Source of the DNA: Streptomyces sp. PTY087I2
GTDB taxonomy: Bacteria; Actinomycetota; Actinomycetes; Streptomycetales; Streptomycetaceae
Reading direction: 5' to 3'
DNA: 64,000 bases
Assembly: GCF_001687325.1 (NCBI RefSeq)
Contig: NZ_LZRD01000008.1
Coordinates: 231,623 to 295,622, forward strand
Numbering within the stretch: the first letter of the stretch is position 1; each line of letters starts with the position of its first letter. The position numbers were made by a program, and so were the translations under genes. Shown one piece after another: positions 35,084 to 44,334 of the stretch. The notes beneath the pieces are model-generated. The model was not told where the DNA came from and searched no databases. It saw only the letters and a list, made by a program, of their open reading frames with translations.

Positions 35084-35278
35084 TCAGCGCTTGTCCGCCG
35101 GAACGTCCATGGCCGTACAGACCCCGCGCCAGACGTCCTTGGCGTCCCAGCCCGCCTCCAGCGCCTGGTGCACCGTGCGCCCGCCCAGTTCGGCCATCAC
35201 ATGGTCACGGGCGAAGGAATCCGCATACGCAGCGCCGAAGTGGTCGGCCATCCGCTCCCAGAAAATCGTCAACCGCAT
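35084..35278 (-). CDS. DUF3046 family small protein
   Basis: A 64-residue protein (MRLTIFWERMADHFGAAYADSFARDHV...) that matches the actinobacterial DUF3046 family, usually encoded near recA-recX. The ATG at 35278 begins exactly at the conserved MRLTxFW. In many actinobacteria the gene is much closer to recA; here an SDR gene and an AI-2E transporter gene intervene. The function is unknown; linkage hints at DNA repair. Confidence 0.85.
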   Translation of the reverse strand: MRLTIFWERMADHFGAAYADSFARDHVMAELGGRTVHQALEAGWDAKDVWRGVCTAMDVPADKR

Positions 35279-35357
35279 GCCACCAGTATCCCGCTCCTGA
35301 GAGTGCAGCAGGTCCACCTGGCATGTGCCCGGCCCCTTCGCCCTCTACGGTCGGTCC

Positions 35358-36272
35358 ATGGCTGGAACCGGAGCACACACCCTCGCCCGTGCCGAGCAGT
35401 TCATCTGGCTCACCGCCCGCGTCCTCGAACAGAGGAGGTTCGCCCATGCCTTCCTGGGCGGAGATCCCGACGCCGTCGAGACGGCCCTGACCGCCTATCT
35501 GAACAAGGACGGCGGCTACGGTCACGCGCTGGAACCCGATCTCCGGGGCCCGGTCAGCCAGCCGCTGCACACCGCCCACGCGCTGAGCGTTCTCGACTCG
35601 ATCGACCGCTGCGACGGACAGCGCGTTGAACGGATCTGTCGCTATCTGACCGATGTATCAACCAAAGAAGGCGCGCTGCCCGCTCTGCTGCCCACACAGC
35701 GTGGCTATCCCGCGGCACCGTTCATCCCGATCGTGGACGACCCGCCGGCGGAGCTGCTCGCGACCGGGCCGGTCGTCGGGCTGCTGCACGGCAATCAGGT
35801 GTGGAACGCCTGGCTGTTCCGGGCGACGGACTTCTGCTGGAGCGCCGTCGAGGCTCTGGAGCAGTCCCATCCCTACGAGGTCGAAGCCGCGGTCGCCTTC
35901 CTGGACGGCGCCCCGGACCGCGCCCGCGCGGAGGTGGCGGCCGACCGCCTGGGCCGCCTGGTGCGTGAACAACGGCTCGCGGTGCTCGACCCCGCCCGGC
36001 GCAAGGACTACCCGGTGGCGGCCGGCTACGCCCCCGGCGAGCACCACTTCCCGTACGACTACGCCCGTACGCCCGGTTCCCTGGCCCGTCGCTGGTTCAC
36101 GGACGAGGAGCTGGAGCGCTCGCTCGACCATCTGGCCGCCGAGCAGCAGGACGACGGCGGATGGCCGGTGAACTGGCGTCGGTGGGCGCCGGGAACCGCG
36201 TTGGAAGGGCGCCCGCTGGTGACGCTCAGGGCCTTGGAGACGCTCCGCGCGTACGGTCGCCCGCTCGGCTGA
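35358..36272 (+). CDS. Prenyltransferase/squalene-cyclase-like alpha-alpha barrel protein
   Basis: A 304-residue protein with QW-like repeats: LNKDGGYGHALEPDLRG near the N-terminus and QQDDGGWPVNW near the C-terminus, as in the alpha/alpha toroids of terpene cyclases and protein prenyltransferases. The cyclase D-x-D-D-T-A motif is absent, so cyclisation is unlikely. A TACGGT box lies 6 nt before the ATG and no ribosome binding site is present, which suggests a leaderless transcript. It is divergent from the DUF3046 gene. The function is unknown. Confidence 0.75.
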   Translation: MAGTGAHTLARAEQFIWLTARVLEQRRFAHAFLGGDPDAVETALTAYLNKDGGYGHALEPDLRGPVSQPLHTAHALSVLDSIDRCDGQRVERICRYLTDVSTKEGALPALLPTQRGYPAAPFIPIVDDPPAELLATGPVVGLLHGNQVWNAWLFRATDFCWSAVEALEQSHPYEVEAAVAFLDGAPDRARAEVAADRLGRLVREQRLAVLDPARRKDYPVAAGYAPGEHHFPYDYARTPGSLARRWFTDEELERSLDHLAAEQQDDGGWPVNWRRWAPGTALEGRPLVTLRALETLRAYGRPLG

Positions 36273-36312
36273 CCACCGTCACCGGCCGCACAGGAGGTGC
36301 GGGGTAGCCCGC

Positions 36313-36618
36313 TCAGGCCAGCGCCCGTACGCCCGCCGTGACCAGGACACCCGCGCCGACGACGACCAGGAACGGAGCACGGAACACCAGGGCGAGCGCC
36401 GCCGCGCCGAGACCGGCGGCACGGGCGTCGAGGACGAGCTGCTGGCCGTCGCCGAAGGTCTGCTGCGCGGTGAGTGCCGCCAGCAGCGCCACAGGCAGCA
36501 GGGCGGCCATCCGCTGGACGAGCGGCCGCTCCAGAACGCCCGCGGGCACCAGCAGGCCCAGGAGTTTGGCGAGGTAGCAGCCCGCCACGGTCAGTCCGAT
36601 GGCGATCCAGACGTTCAT
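36313..36618 (-). CDS. azlD: Branched-chain amino acid exporter small subunit (AzlD)
   Basis: A 101-residue membrane protein with three to four hydrophobic segments. It matches AzlD: short, with RMAALLPVALLAALTAQQTF. It pairs with AzlC to export branched-chain amino acids or analogues. The start overlaps the azlC stop by 4 nt (ATGA), so the two are co-translated. Confidence 0.9.
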   Translation of the reverse strand: MNVWIAIGLTVAGCYLAKLLGLLVPAGVLERPLVQRMAALLPVALLAALTAQQTFGDGQQLVLDARAAGLGAAALALVFRAPFLVVVGAGVLVTAGVRALA

Positions 36619-37490
36619 GAGTTCCGCTCACCCTTCTTCCGCTGTGTCACCGCACCGCTCGAACCGTTCCCGTCGCCCGGCCCCCGCTTCGTCCGTCCCA
36701 TGAGGAAGAGGACGACGGGCGCGGCGAGCGCCGACAGCAGGACGGGCACCCCCGCGGGCAGCACGGGCAGCAGGGTCAGGGCCAGGACGACGGCCAGTCC
36801 CGCCGTGACGCGTTCGGTGGTGCTCCTGAGCATCGGCGCGAGCAGCGCGAGGAACACGGCGGGGCTCGCCGCGTCGAGGCCCCACGCGTCGGTGTCGCCC
36901 AGCGCCTCGGCGCCCAGAGCGCCCACCAGGGTGGTGAGGTTCCACAGCACATACAGGGTGAGTCCGGTGACCGTGAAGCCGATGCGCCTGGCCCTCCGGG
37001 TGGGCTGGGCCAGGGTGACCGCGGTCGTCTCGTCGATGACCCAGTGGGCGGCGAACGGCCGTACCGCACGAGGAAGGGCGAGCAGTTGGGAGAGGCGCAG
37101 ACCGTAGAACGCGTTCCGGACGCCCAGGAAGAACGCCCCGGCCGCCGCGGTGTACGGGTTGCCGCCCGCGGCCAGCGCCCCGACCAGGGCGAACTGCGAG
37201 GCGCCGGTGAAGACGAGGAGGCTCAGGACGCAGGTCTGGAGCAGGCTGAGGCCGGAGCCGGCGGAGGTGACGCCGAAGGCGAAGCCGGAGAGCCCGACGG
37301 CGATGCCGACGCCGAGCGCGTCCCGGACGACGGCCGCGTCCGGCTTGTCCGGCCGGGCCTCGGCCGCCGGCCCGCCGGGACCGGCGGATATGGCACCGGG
37401 CGCGCCGGTGCTCTCTGGGAGTGCTGTCTGTTCTGCCACGTCCGGAACGCTACGGGGATCTTCCGGGCTCGGTCTTGTACGTTCTTGCAT
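36615..37490 (-). CDS. azlC: Branched-chain amino acid exporter large subunit (AzlC)
   Basis: A 291-residue polytopic protein of the AzlC/LIV-E family: GIAVGLSGFAFGVTS, TGASQFALVGALAAGG and FFLGVRNAFYGLRLS, followed by WVIDETTAV. The first 50 residues are hydrophilic and probably not part of the core; a GTG at 37439 is an alternative start. No good ribosome binding site is seen at the ATG at 37490. The gene follows the araC-type regulator by 44 nt and overlaps azlD. Confidence 0.9.
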   Translation of the reverse strand: MQERTRPSPEDPRSVPDVAEQTALPESTGAPGAISAGPGGPAAEARPDKPDAAVVRDALGVGIAVGLSGFAFGVTSAGSGLSLLQTCVLSLLVFTGASQFALVGALAAGGNPYTAAAGAFFLGVRNAFYGLRLSQLLALPRAVRPFAAHWVIDETTAVTLAQPTRRARRIGFTVTGLTLYVLWNLTTLVGALGAEALGDTDAWGLDAASPAVFLALLAPMLRSTTERVTAGLAVVLALTLLPVLPAGVPVLLSALAAPVVLFLMGRTKRGPGDGNGSSGAVTQRKKGERNS

Positions 37491-37534
37491 GCCCGCCGAC
37501 CACCGGTTTCCCGCTCACCGGCACCACCGGGTTC

Positions 37535-38383
37535 TCACCCACCGGACCGCAGCACTCCGCGCTCGCGCTGGTACGCGCCCGGCGGCACACCCACGATCCG
37601 GGTGAAGTGCCGGTTGAGGTGCGGCTGATCCGTGAAGCCGACGGCGGTCGCGGCCTCGGCGGGGGCGACCCCGGCGTCGAGCATGCGGCGGGCCCTGCGC
37701 ACCCGGGCGTCGGTGAGCCAGGTGTGGGGCGGCATCCCGTACTCCTTCTTGAAGGCCCGCAGCAGCGCGAACGGGCCGGTGCCCAGCTCGGCGGCGAGCG
37801 TCTCCAGCGTGGGCGGATCGGCCATGCGCTCCTCCAGCGCGGCCCGGGCACGTACGGCGTTCCGCGCGCCCCCGGCGTGCGCGGTCAGGCCGGGCAAGGG
37901 GCTGCCGTGCCGGCCGACGAGCCGGGTGACGAGGATTCGCAGCAGGCTGTCGGCGGCCAGCGCGTTGCCCTCCTCCGCCGCCCGGTGCACCTCGGTGATC
38001 AGCCGGGAGGCGTGGGGGTCGGTCACCCGGGTCTCGGCGAAGCCGACCGTACCGCGCAGGGACGTCACCTCGGCCGCGATGTCGTTGACGACCCGGGCCG
38101 ACGGGTAGAGCGTGGAGTACGCCCAGCCCTCGGGCGCCCCGGAACGCGCGGTGTGCGGCACCTCCGGGTTGATCATGACGACGGTTCCGGGGATCGCGTG
38201 GACCGTGCCGCCCGGCAGCCCCACGTCCTCGACCCCGCCGGTCACCGCTCCGAAGACATAGCCCTCGTGGCTGTGCCGGGGGAAGGTGTGGCGGACGTAC
38301 CGGGCGCGCAGCAGATCGAGGTCGGGCAGCGCGGCGTACTGCCAGTGCCGTGCCCACTCACCCGCGCCGTCCGCTCCCGCCAT
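37535..38383 (-). CDS. AraC-family transcriptional regulator
   Basis: A 282-residue regulator. The N-terminal cupin-like sensor domain contains FPRHSHEGYVFGAV and INPEVPHTA. The C-terminal double helix-turn-helix contains TLETLAAELGTGPFALLRAFKKEYG and AAAVGFTDQPHLNRHFTRIVG-like sequence, where FTDQPHLNRHF is the second recognition element. It precedes azlCD on the same strand, so it most likely controls that exporter, perhaps in response to an amino acid. Confidence 0.9.
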   Translation of the reverse strand: MAGADGAGEWARHWQYAALPDLDLLRARYVRHTFPRHSHEGYVFGAVTGGVEDVGLPGGTVHAIPGTVVMINPEVPHTARSGAPEGWAYSTLYPSARVVNDIAAEVTSLRGTVGFAETRVTDPHASRLITEVHRAAEEGNALAADSLLRILVTRLVGRHGSPLPGLTAHAGGARNAVRARAALEERMADPPTLETLAAELGTGPFALLRAFKKEYGMPPHTWLTDARVRRARRMLDAGVAPAEAATAVGFTDQPHLNRHFTRIVGVPPGAYQRERGVLRSGG

Positions 38384-38485
38384 GGGGTCATCCTCGCAGG
38401 TCCGGGTCGTGCGTGACCGGCCGAGCGGGCCACGGCGGGCGGTGCCACCGGTCCGTTGTCAGTGGCGGGGTGCACGATGGGGGAC

Positions 38486-41400
38486 ATGACCGGATCCGCG
38501 CTCGACGCGTTCTCGCCCGCGACCCGCAGTTGGTTCGCCGGGGCCTTCAGCGCGCCCACCGCCGCGCAGGAGGGCGCCTGGCGGGCCATCGGCGAGGGCA
38601 GTGACGTCCTGGTCGTCGCGCCGACCGGTTCCGGCAAGACGCTGGCCGCGTTCCTCGCCTCGCTGGACCGGCTGGCCGCCGAGCCGCCGCCCGCCGACGC
38701 CAAGAAGCGCTGCCGGGTGCTGTACGTGTCTCCGCTCAAGGCCCTCGCGGTCGACGTCGAGCGCAACCTCCGCTCGCCACTGACCGGCATCCGCCAGGAG
38801 TCGGTGCGCCTGGGCCTGCCGGAGCCCGAGGTGCGCGTCGGTATCCGCTCCGGGGACACCCCGCCCGCCGAGCGGCGCTCCCTGGTGACCCGACCGCCGG
38901 ACATCCTGATCACCACGCCCGAATCGCTCTTTCTGATGCTGACGTCCTCCGCCCGGGACACGCTCGCGGGCGTCGAGACGGTGATCCTCGACGAGGTGCA
39001 CGCCGTCGCCGGGACGAAGCGGGGCGCCCACCTCGCCCTCTCCCTGGAGCGGCTCGACGAGCTGCTGGCCCGCCCCGCCCGGCGCATCGGCCTGTCCGCG
39101 ACGGTCCGGCCGGTCGACGAGGTGGCCCGCTTCCTGTCGCCGCAGCGGAAGGTGGAGATCGTCCAGCCCCGCTCCACCAAGGAGTTCGACCTCTCGGTCG
39201 TCGTCCCGGTCGAGGATCTGGGCGAGCTGGGCGGCTCCCCCGCCACCGACGGCGACTCCGCCCAGGCGGACAAGCCGTCGATCTGGCCGCATGTCGAGGA
39301 GCGCATCGCCGATCTCGTCCAGTCGCACCGCTCCACCATCGTCTTCGCCAACTCCCGGCGGCTGGCGGAGCGGTTGTGCAACCGGCTGAACGAGATCGCC
39401 TACGAGCGGGCGACCGGCACCGCCTTCGACCCGGACGACCCGGCCCCCGCGCTGCCGGAGGCCCATGCCCCGGCGGAGATCATGGCCCAGTCCGGGGCGG
39501 GCAAGGGCGCCCCGGCCCTGCTGGCCCGCGCCCACCACGGCTCGGTCTCCAAGGAGCAGCGGGCCCAGGTCGAGGAGGACCTCAAGGCGGGCCGGCTGCC
39601 CGCCGTGGTGGCCACCTCCAGCCTGGAGCTGGGCATCGACATGGGCGCGGTCGACCTGGTGGTCCAAGTGGAGTCCCCGCCGTCCGTCGCCTCCGGGCTC
39701 CAGCGGGTGGGCCGGGCCGGACACCAGGTGGGCGCGGTCTCGACCGGAGTGGTCTTCCCGAAGTACCGGGGCGATCTGGTGCAGGCCGCTGTGGTCACCG
39801 AGCGGATGCGCGAAGGGGCCATCGAGGCGCTGCGCATCCCGGCCAATCCGCTGGACGTCCTGGCCCAGCAGCTCGTCGCCATGGTGGCCCTGGACAGCTG
39901 GCAGGCCGACGACCTGCTGGCCCTGGTGCGGCGGGCCGCCCCGTTCGCCTCGCTCCCCGAGTCGGCGTTCACCGCCGTCCTCGACATGCTCGCCGGGCGC
40001 TATCCCTCCGACGCCTTCGCGGAGCTGCGCCCCCGGGTGGTGTGGGACCGCGTGGGGGGTACGGTCACGGGCCGCCCCGGGGCGCAGCGGCTCGCCGTCA
40101 CCTCGGGCGGCACCATCCCCGACCGCGGCCTCTTCGGGGTCTTCCTGGCCGGGGCCGACCCGAAGAAGGGCGGCGGCCGGGTCGGCGAGCTGGACGAGGA
40201 GATGGTGTACGAGTCCCGCGTCGGCGACGTCTTCACCCTGGGTACCACGTCCTGGCGGATCGAGGACATCACCCGGGACAGGGTCCTGGTCTCGCCGGCC
40301 CCGGGCGTTCCGGGGCGGCTGCCGTTCTGGAAGGGCGACCAGCTGGGCCGCCCGCTGGAGCTCGGCCGCGCGTTGGGGGCCTTCCTCCGCGAGATCGGCG
40401 GCCTGTCCGAGGAGGACGCCCGGCTGCGGCTGCTCGCCGCCGGGCTCGACGCCTGGGCGGCGGACAACGTCCTGGCTTATCTCGACGAGCAGCGCCGGGC
40501 CTGCGGCCATGTGCCGGACGACCGGACGATCCTGGTCGAGCGGTTCCGGGACGAGCTGGGCGACTGGCGGATCGTCGTGCACTCCCCCTTCGGCGCCCAG
40601 GTGCACGCCCCGTGGGCGCTCGCCCTCTCCGCCCGCCTCGGTGAGCGGTACGGCATGGACGCCCAGGTGATGCATGCCGACGACGGGATCGTGCTGCGGC
40701 TGCCCGACGCGGACATGATGGGCCTGGACCTGCTCGACTTCGACGCCCCCGGGGACTCGGGGGCGTCGGAGACCGAGAACGGCGGACCGGCACCGGCGGC
40801 CCTGGCGTACGACAGCGACCAGCCCCCGGTGGCGGCCGCCGACGTCGTCTTCGACCAGGGCGAGGTCCAGCAGATCGTCACCGACCAGGTGGGCGGTTCG
40901 GCCCTGTTCGCCGCCCGGTTCCGCGAGTGCGCCGCGCGCGCCCTGCTGCTGCCGCGCCGCTCCCCCGGCAAGCGCACCCCGCTCTGGCAGCAGCGCCAGC
41001 GGGCCTCCCAGCTGCTCCAGGTCGCCTCGGAGTTCGGCTCCTTCCCGATCGTCCTGGAGGCCGTCCGCGAATGCCTCCAGGACGTGTTCGACGTCCCCGG
41101 GCTGACGGAACTGATGGGTGACCTGGAGGCGCGCCGGGTCCGGCTGGTCGAGGTGACCACCCAGGAGCCCTCGCCGTTCGCCCGCTCGCTCCTCTTCGGT
41201 TATGTGGCCCAGTTCCTGTACGAGGGGGACTCGCCGCTCGCCGAGCGGCGCGCCGCCGCCCTCTCCCTGGACTCCCATCTCCTCGCCGAGCTGCTGGGCC
41301 AGGCGGAGCTGCGCGAGCTGCTCGACCCCGAGGTCCTCACCGAGCTGGAGCGGGAGCTCCAGTGGCTCACCGACGACCGGCGCGTCAAGGACGCCGAAGG

Positions 41401-43180
41401 GGTCGCCGACCTCCTGCGCGTGCTCGGTCCGCTGACCGACGCCGAGCTGGCCGAGCGGGGCGCCGAGCCGTCCTGGGCGCCGGAGCTGGCGACGGCCCGC
41501 CGGGCGATCCGGGTCCGGATCGCCGGCGCCGACCACTGGGCGGCGATCGAGGACGCGGGCCGGCTGCGCGACGCCTTGGGCACCGCGCTTCCGGTCGGCG
41601 TCCCCGAGGCGTTCACCGAGCCGGTGAAGGACCCGCTCGGCGACCTCCTCGCCCGGTACGCACGAACGCACGGACCGTTCACCGCCGCCCGCGCCGCCGA
41701 GCGCTTCGGGCTCGGCACCGCCGTCACCGACGGCGCGCTGCAACGCCTTTCGGCCTCCGGCAGGACCGTCCAGGGCGAATTCCACCCGGCGGGCATCGGC
41801 CAGGAATGGTGCGACGCCACGGTGCTGCGCCGCCTCCGCCGCCGTTCGCTGGCCGCGCTCCGCCAGGAGCTGGAGCCGGTGCCGCCCGCGGCCCTGGCCT
41901 CCTTCCTCCCCCAGTGGCAGCACTTCGGCTCCCACCGGCTGCGGGGCATCGACGGGCTGGCCCGCGCCGTCGAGCAGCTCCAGGGCGCGCCCGTGCCCGC
42001 GTCGGCGCTGGAGAAGCTGATCCTGCCGAGCCGGGTCCTCGGCTACACCCCGGCGATGCTCGACGAGCTCACGACCACGGGCGAGGTCGTGTGGGCCGGG
42101 GCGGGGGCGCTGCCCGGCAAGGACGGCTGGGTCTCCCTCCACCTCGCCGACAGCGCACCGCTGCTCCTGCCGCCCCCGCACCCGCTGGAGCTGTCGGCGC
42201 TCCACGAGTCCGTGCTCACCACGCTCTCCGGCGGATACGGCCTCTTCTTCCGCCAGATCGCCGACCAGGTCCGGGCCACCACCCACCCGGACTGCACGGA
42301 CCAGCAGCTGGCCGACGCCCTGTGGGATCTGGCCTGGTCCGGGCGGCTCACCAACGACACCCTGGCCCCGCTGCGCTCGCTCCTGGGCTCGGGGCGGACG
42401 GCGGGCTCCACGGCCCACCGCTCCCGGCGCAGCGTCCCGCGCGGGCGCTACGGCTCGCTCACCGCCGCCGCCCGCCCCGCGTCCCGGACCGGCCCGCCGA
42501 CCGTCTCGGGCCGCTGGTCCCTGCTGCCCCCGGTCGAACCGGAACGGACCCACCGCGCCCACGCCCTGGCCCGCACGCTCCTGGACCGGCACGGTGTGGT
42601 GACCCGGGGAGCGGTGCAGGCCGAGGGGGTGGAGGGCGGCTTCTCCGCGACGTACCGCGTCCTGGCCGCCTTCGAGGACAGCGGGCAGGCACGGCGCGGC
42701 TATGTGGTCGAGGGTCTGGGGGCCGCCCAGTTCGCGATGGACGGGGCGGTGGACCGGCTGCGGGCGGCCTCCACGGCGCGCGACCGCCGGGATCCGGGCA
42801 CCGCGCCCGAGGCCCTGGTGCTCGCCGCGGCCGACCCGGCCAACGCGTACGGCGCGGCGCTGCCGTGGCCGGAGTCCCCGGACGGCGCCGGACACAAACC
42901 GGGCCGCAAGGCGGGGGCGCTGGTGGTCCTCGTCGACGGCGAGCTGACGCTCTACATGGAGCGCGGCGGCAAGACCCTCCTGGCCTGGCCGTCCGACCCC
43001 GAGGCCCCGGCCCTGCGAGCGGCGGCCGAGGCCCTGGCGGCATCGGCCCGCGCCGGAGCGCTGGGCACGGTGACGGTGGAGCGGACGAACGGCGTCTCCT
43101 CCCTCACCTCCCCCCTGGGCCGGACGCTGGAGGCAGCCGGCTTCCTCGCCACCCCGAGAGGCCTGCGTCTGCGCGCCTGA
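38486..43180 (+). CDS. lhr: Lhr-family ATP-dependent DNA helicase
   Basis: A 1564-residue superfamily 2 helicase, the usual length for large Lhr. Walker A is APTGSGKT (about residue 52) and the Walker B box is DEVHAVAGTKRGAHLALSLERL (about 168). Motif III LSATVRP, motif V SLELGIDMGAVDLVVQ and motif VI QRVGRAGH are all present. The Lhr winged-helix and core domains follow, then a C-terminal half of about 700 residues. It is a DNA repair-linked 3'-5' translocase; mycobacterial Lhr is damage-induced. Starts at 38477 and 38486 are both possible. The next gene encodes a DNA glycosylase, a linkage that fits repair. Confidence 0.95.
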   Translation: MTGSALDAFSPATRSWFAGAFSAPTAAQEGAWRAIGEGSDVLVVAPTGSGKTLAAFLASLDRLAAEPPPADAKKRCRVLYVSPLKALAVDVERNLRSPLTGIRQESVRLGLPEPEVRVGIRSGDTPPAERRSLVTRPPDILITTPESLFLMLTSSARDTLAGVETVILDEVHAVAGTKRGAHLALSLERLDELLARPARRIGLSATVRPVDEVARFLSPQRKVEIVQPRSTKEFDLSVVVPVEDLGELGGSPATDGDSAQADKPSIWPHVEERIADLVQSHRSTIVFANSRRLAERLCNRLNEIAYERATGTAFDPDDPAPALPEAHAPAEIMAQSGAGKGAPALLARAHHGSVSKEQRAQVEEDLKAGRLPAVVATSSLELGIDMGAVDLVVQVESPPSVASGLQRVGRAGHQVGAVSTGVVFPKYRGDLVQAAVVTERMREGAIEALRIPANPLDVLAQQLVAMVALDSWQADDLLALVRRAAPFASLPESAFTAVLDMLAGRYPSDAFAELRPRVVWDRVGGTVTGRPGAQRLAVTSGGTIPDRGLFGVFLAGADPKKGGGRVGELDEEMVYESRVGDVFTLGTTSWRIEDITRDRVLVSPAPGVPGRLPFWKGDQLGRPLELGRALGAFLREIGGLSEEDARLRLLAAGLDAWAADNVLAYLDEQRRACGHVPDDRTILVERFRDELGDWRIVVHSPFGAQVHAPWALALSARLGERYGMDAQVMHADDGIVLRLPDADMMGLDLLDFDAPGDSGASETENGGPAPAALAYDSDQPPVAAADVVFDQGEVQQIVTDQVGGSALFAARFRECAARALLLPRRSPGKRTPLWQQRQRASQLLQVASEFGSFPIVLEAVRECLQDVFDVPGLTELMGDLEARRVRLVEVTTQEPSPFARSLLFGYVAQFLYEGDSPLAERRAAALSLDSHLLAELLGQAELRELLDPEVLTELERELQWLTDDRRVKDAEGVADLLRVLGPLTDAELAERGAEPSWAPELATARRAIRVRIAGADHWAAIEDAGRLRDALGTALPVGVPEAFTEPVKDPLGDLLARYARTHGPFTAARAAERFGLGTAVTDGALQRLSASGRTVQGEFHPAGIGQEWCDATVLRRLRRRSLAALRQELEPVPPAALASFLPQWQHFGSHRLRGIDGLARAVEQLQGAPVPASALEKLILPSRVLGYTPAMLDELTTTGEVVWAGAGALPGKDGWVSLHLADSAPLLLPPPHPLELSALHESVLTTLSGGYGLFFRQIADQVRATTHPDCTDQQLADALWDLAWSGRLTNDTLAPLRSLLGSGRTAGSTAHRSRRSVPRGRYGSLTAAARPASRTGPPTVSGRWSLLPPVEPERTHRAHALARTLLDRHGVVTRGAVQAEGVEGGFSATYRVLAAFEDSGQARRGYVVEGLGAAQFAMDGAVDRLRAASTARDRRDPGTAPEALVLAAADPANAYGAALPWPESPDGAGHKPGRKAGALVVLVDGELTLYMERGGKTLLAWPSDPEAPALRAAAEALAASARAGALGTVTVERTNGVSSLTSPLGRTLEAAGFLATPRGLRLRA

Positions 43181-43266
43181 CCCGGCAGCCCGGCTGAGGT
43201 CCGAAGCGGCGTCCTCGCCCGCCCCGGACCGGCGCGTAATAGCTGCCGCGCGCCCATCATGGAGGC

Positions 43267-44136
43267 ATGCCCGAAGGAGACACCGTCCTACAGACCGCCA
43301 CCCGGCTGCACGCGGCGCTGGCGGGGCAAGTGCTGACCCGGTCGGACCTCCGCGTCCCCCGCTTCGCCACCGCCGACCTCACCGGCCGGACCGTCCTGGA
43401 CGTCACCGCGCGCGGCAAGCACCTGCTGACCCGGATCGAGGGAGGCCTGACCCTGCACAGCCACCTCCGGATGGACGGGGCCTGGCGGGTGTTCGCCCCG
43501 GACGAGCGTTGGCGGGGCGGCCCGGGCCACCAGATCCGGGCGATCCTCGGCAACACCGAGCACACCGCCGTCGGCTACCGGCTCCCCGTGCTGGCGCTGC
43601 TGCGCACCGACGAGGAGGACCGGGCCGTGGGGCATCTGGGGCCGGATCTGCTGGGCCCCGACTGGGACCCGGGCGTCGCCCTGGACCGGCTGCTCGCCGC
43701 ACCGGACCGCCCCCTCGGGGAAGCGCTCCTGGACCAGTGCAATCTGGCGGGCATCGGCAATGTCTACAAGTGCGAGCTCTGCTTCCTCGCCCGCGTCACC
43801 CCGTGGCTCCCCGTCGGCGCCCTCCCCGACGGCGTACTCCCCCGGCTCGTCACCCTCGCCGAACGCCTGCTGCACGCCAACCGCGACCGCCCGACGCGCA
43901 CAACGACGATCGCCGCCGAACTCCGCACCCCGCCGAACCGAAACCTCGGCCCGATCCCGGCCCCGGACCCCGGCCGCCCCCGGACAGGGCCACCCCGCCG
44001 CGTACAGGAACGGCTGTACGTCTACGGGCGCGCCCGCCGCCCCTGTCTGCGCTGCGGCACCCCGATCCGCCTCGCCGACCAGGACGACCGGCCCACCTAC
44101 TGGTGTCCCGGCTGCCAATCAGGACCGACCCCCTAG
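43267..44136 (+). CDS. Fpg/Nei-family DNA glycosylase/AP lyase (Nei2-like)
   Basis: A 289-residue base-excision repair enzyme. The catalytic N-terminus is MPEGDTV, with the nucleophile Pro and the Glu after Met removal. The helix-two-turn-helix segment has LLDQCNLAGIGNVYKCELCF, and the C-terminal zinc finger is C-x2-C-x16-C-x2-C (CLRCG...YWCPGC). PEGDTV in place of PELPEV marks the actinobacterial Nei2-type subgroup, which removes oxidised bases. The stop codon TAG is part of the CTAG that borders a MITE-like element. It follows lhr closely. Confidence 0.93.
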   Translation: MPEGDTVLQTATRLHAALAGQVLTRSDLRVPRFATADLTGRTVLDVTARGKHLLTRIEGGLTLHSHLRMDGAWRVFAPDERWRGGPGHQIRAILGNTEHTAVGYRLPVLALLRTDEEDRAVGHLGPDLLGPDWDPGVALDRLLAAPDRPLGEALLDQCNLAGIGNVYKCELCFLARVTPWLPVGALPDGVLPRLVTLAERLLHANRDRPTRTTTIAAELRTPPNRNLGPIPAPDPGRPRTGPPRRVQERLYVYGRARRPCLRCGTPIRLADQDDRPTYWCPGCQSGPTP

Positions 44137-44298
44137 GGGGTGTCTTGCCGGTCAGGCCGGGCTCGCGTGCCCTGGCACCGCACCTCGCCGCGTTGTCGTC
44201 ACTCGCCATGGCTCCGCCATGACTCCCTCCTCCGCCTTGCGATGCACGGCACCAGACCCCGCTCCCTGATCCGGCCTGATCAACAAGACACCCCCTAG
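44133..44298. mobile_element. MITE-like element with inverted repeats and CTAG ends
   Basis: The two ends, 44133-44160 and 44271-44298, are 28-bp imperfect inverted repeats (ctagggggtgtcttg then, after four mismatched positions, tcaggccgg). Both ends carry CTAG, which fits a 4-bp target duplication. The 166 bp contain no ORF. I recall similar sequences recurring in Streptomyces genomes. It is probably a non-autonomous relative of an insertion sequence. The left end coincides with the glycosylase stop codon, and the right end abuts the TTGACG promoter box of the next gene. Confidence 0.75.
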
Positions 44299-44328
44299 TT
44301 GACGACCCGTCAGATACGGCCGTACGGT
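44299..44328 (+). promoter_or_regulatory. Promoter of the SDR gene, adjacent to the MITE end
   Basis: TTGACG (44299-44304) and TACGGT (44323-44328) are 18 nt apart; the predicted transcription start coincides with the ATG at 44335. The -35 box begins at the very first base after the element's CTAG. Confidence 0.6.
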
Positions 44329-44334
44329 CCGGTC

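Noticed and set aside
38459..42895. A 1478-codon minus-strand frame opposite lhr
   Set aside because: Low-complexity Gly/Arg/Asp composition typical of an antisense frame in high-GC DNA; lhr shows all helicase motifs on the plus strand.
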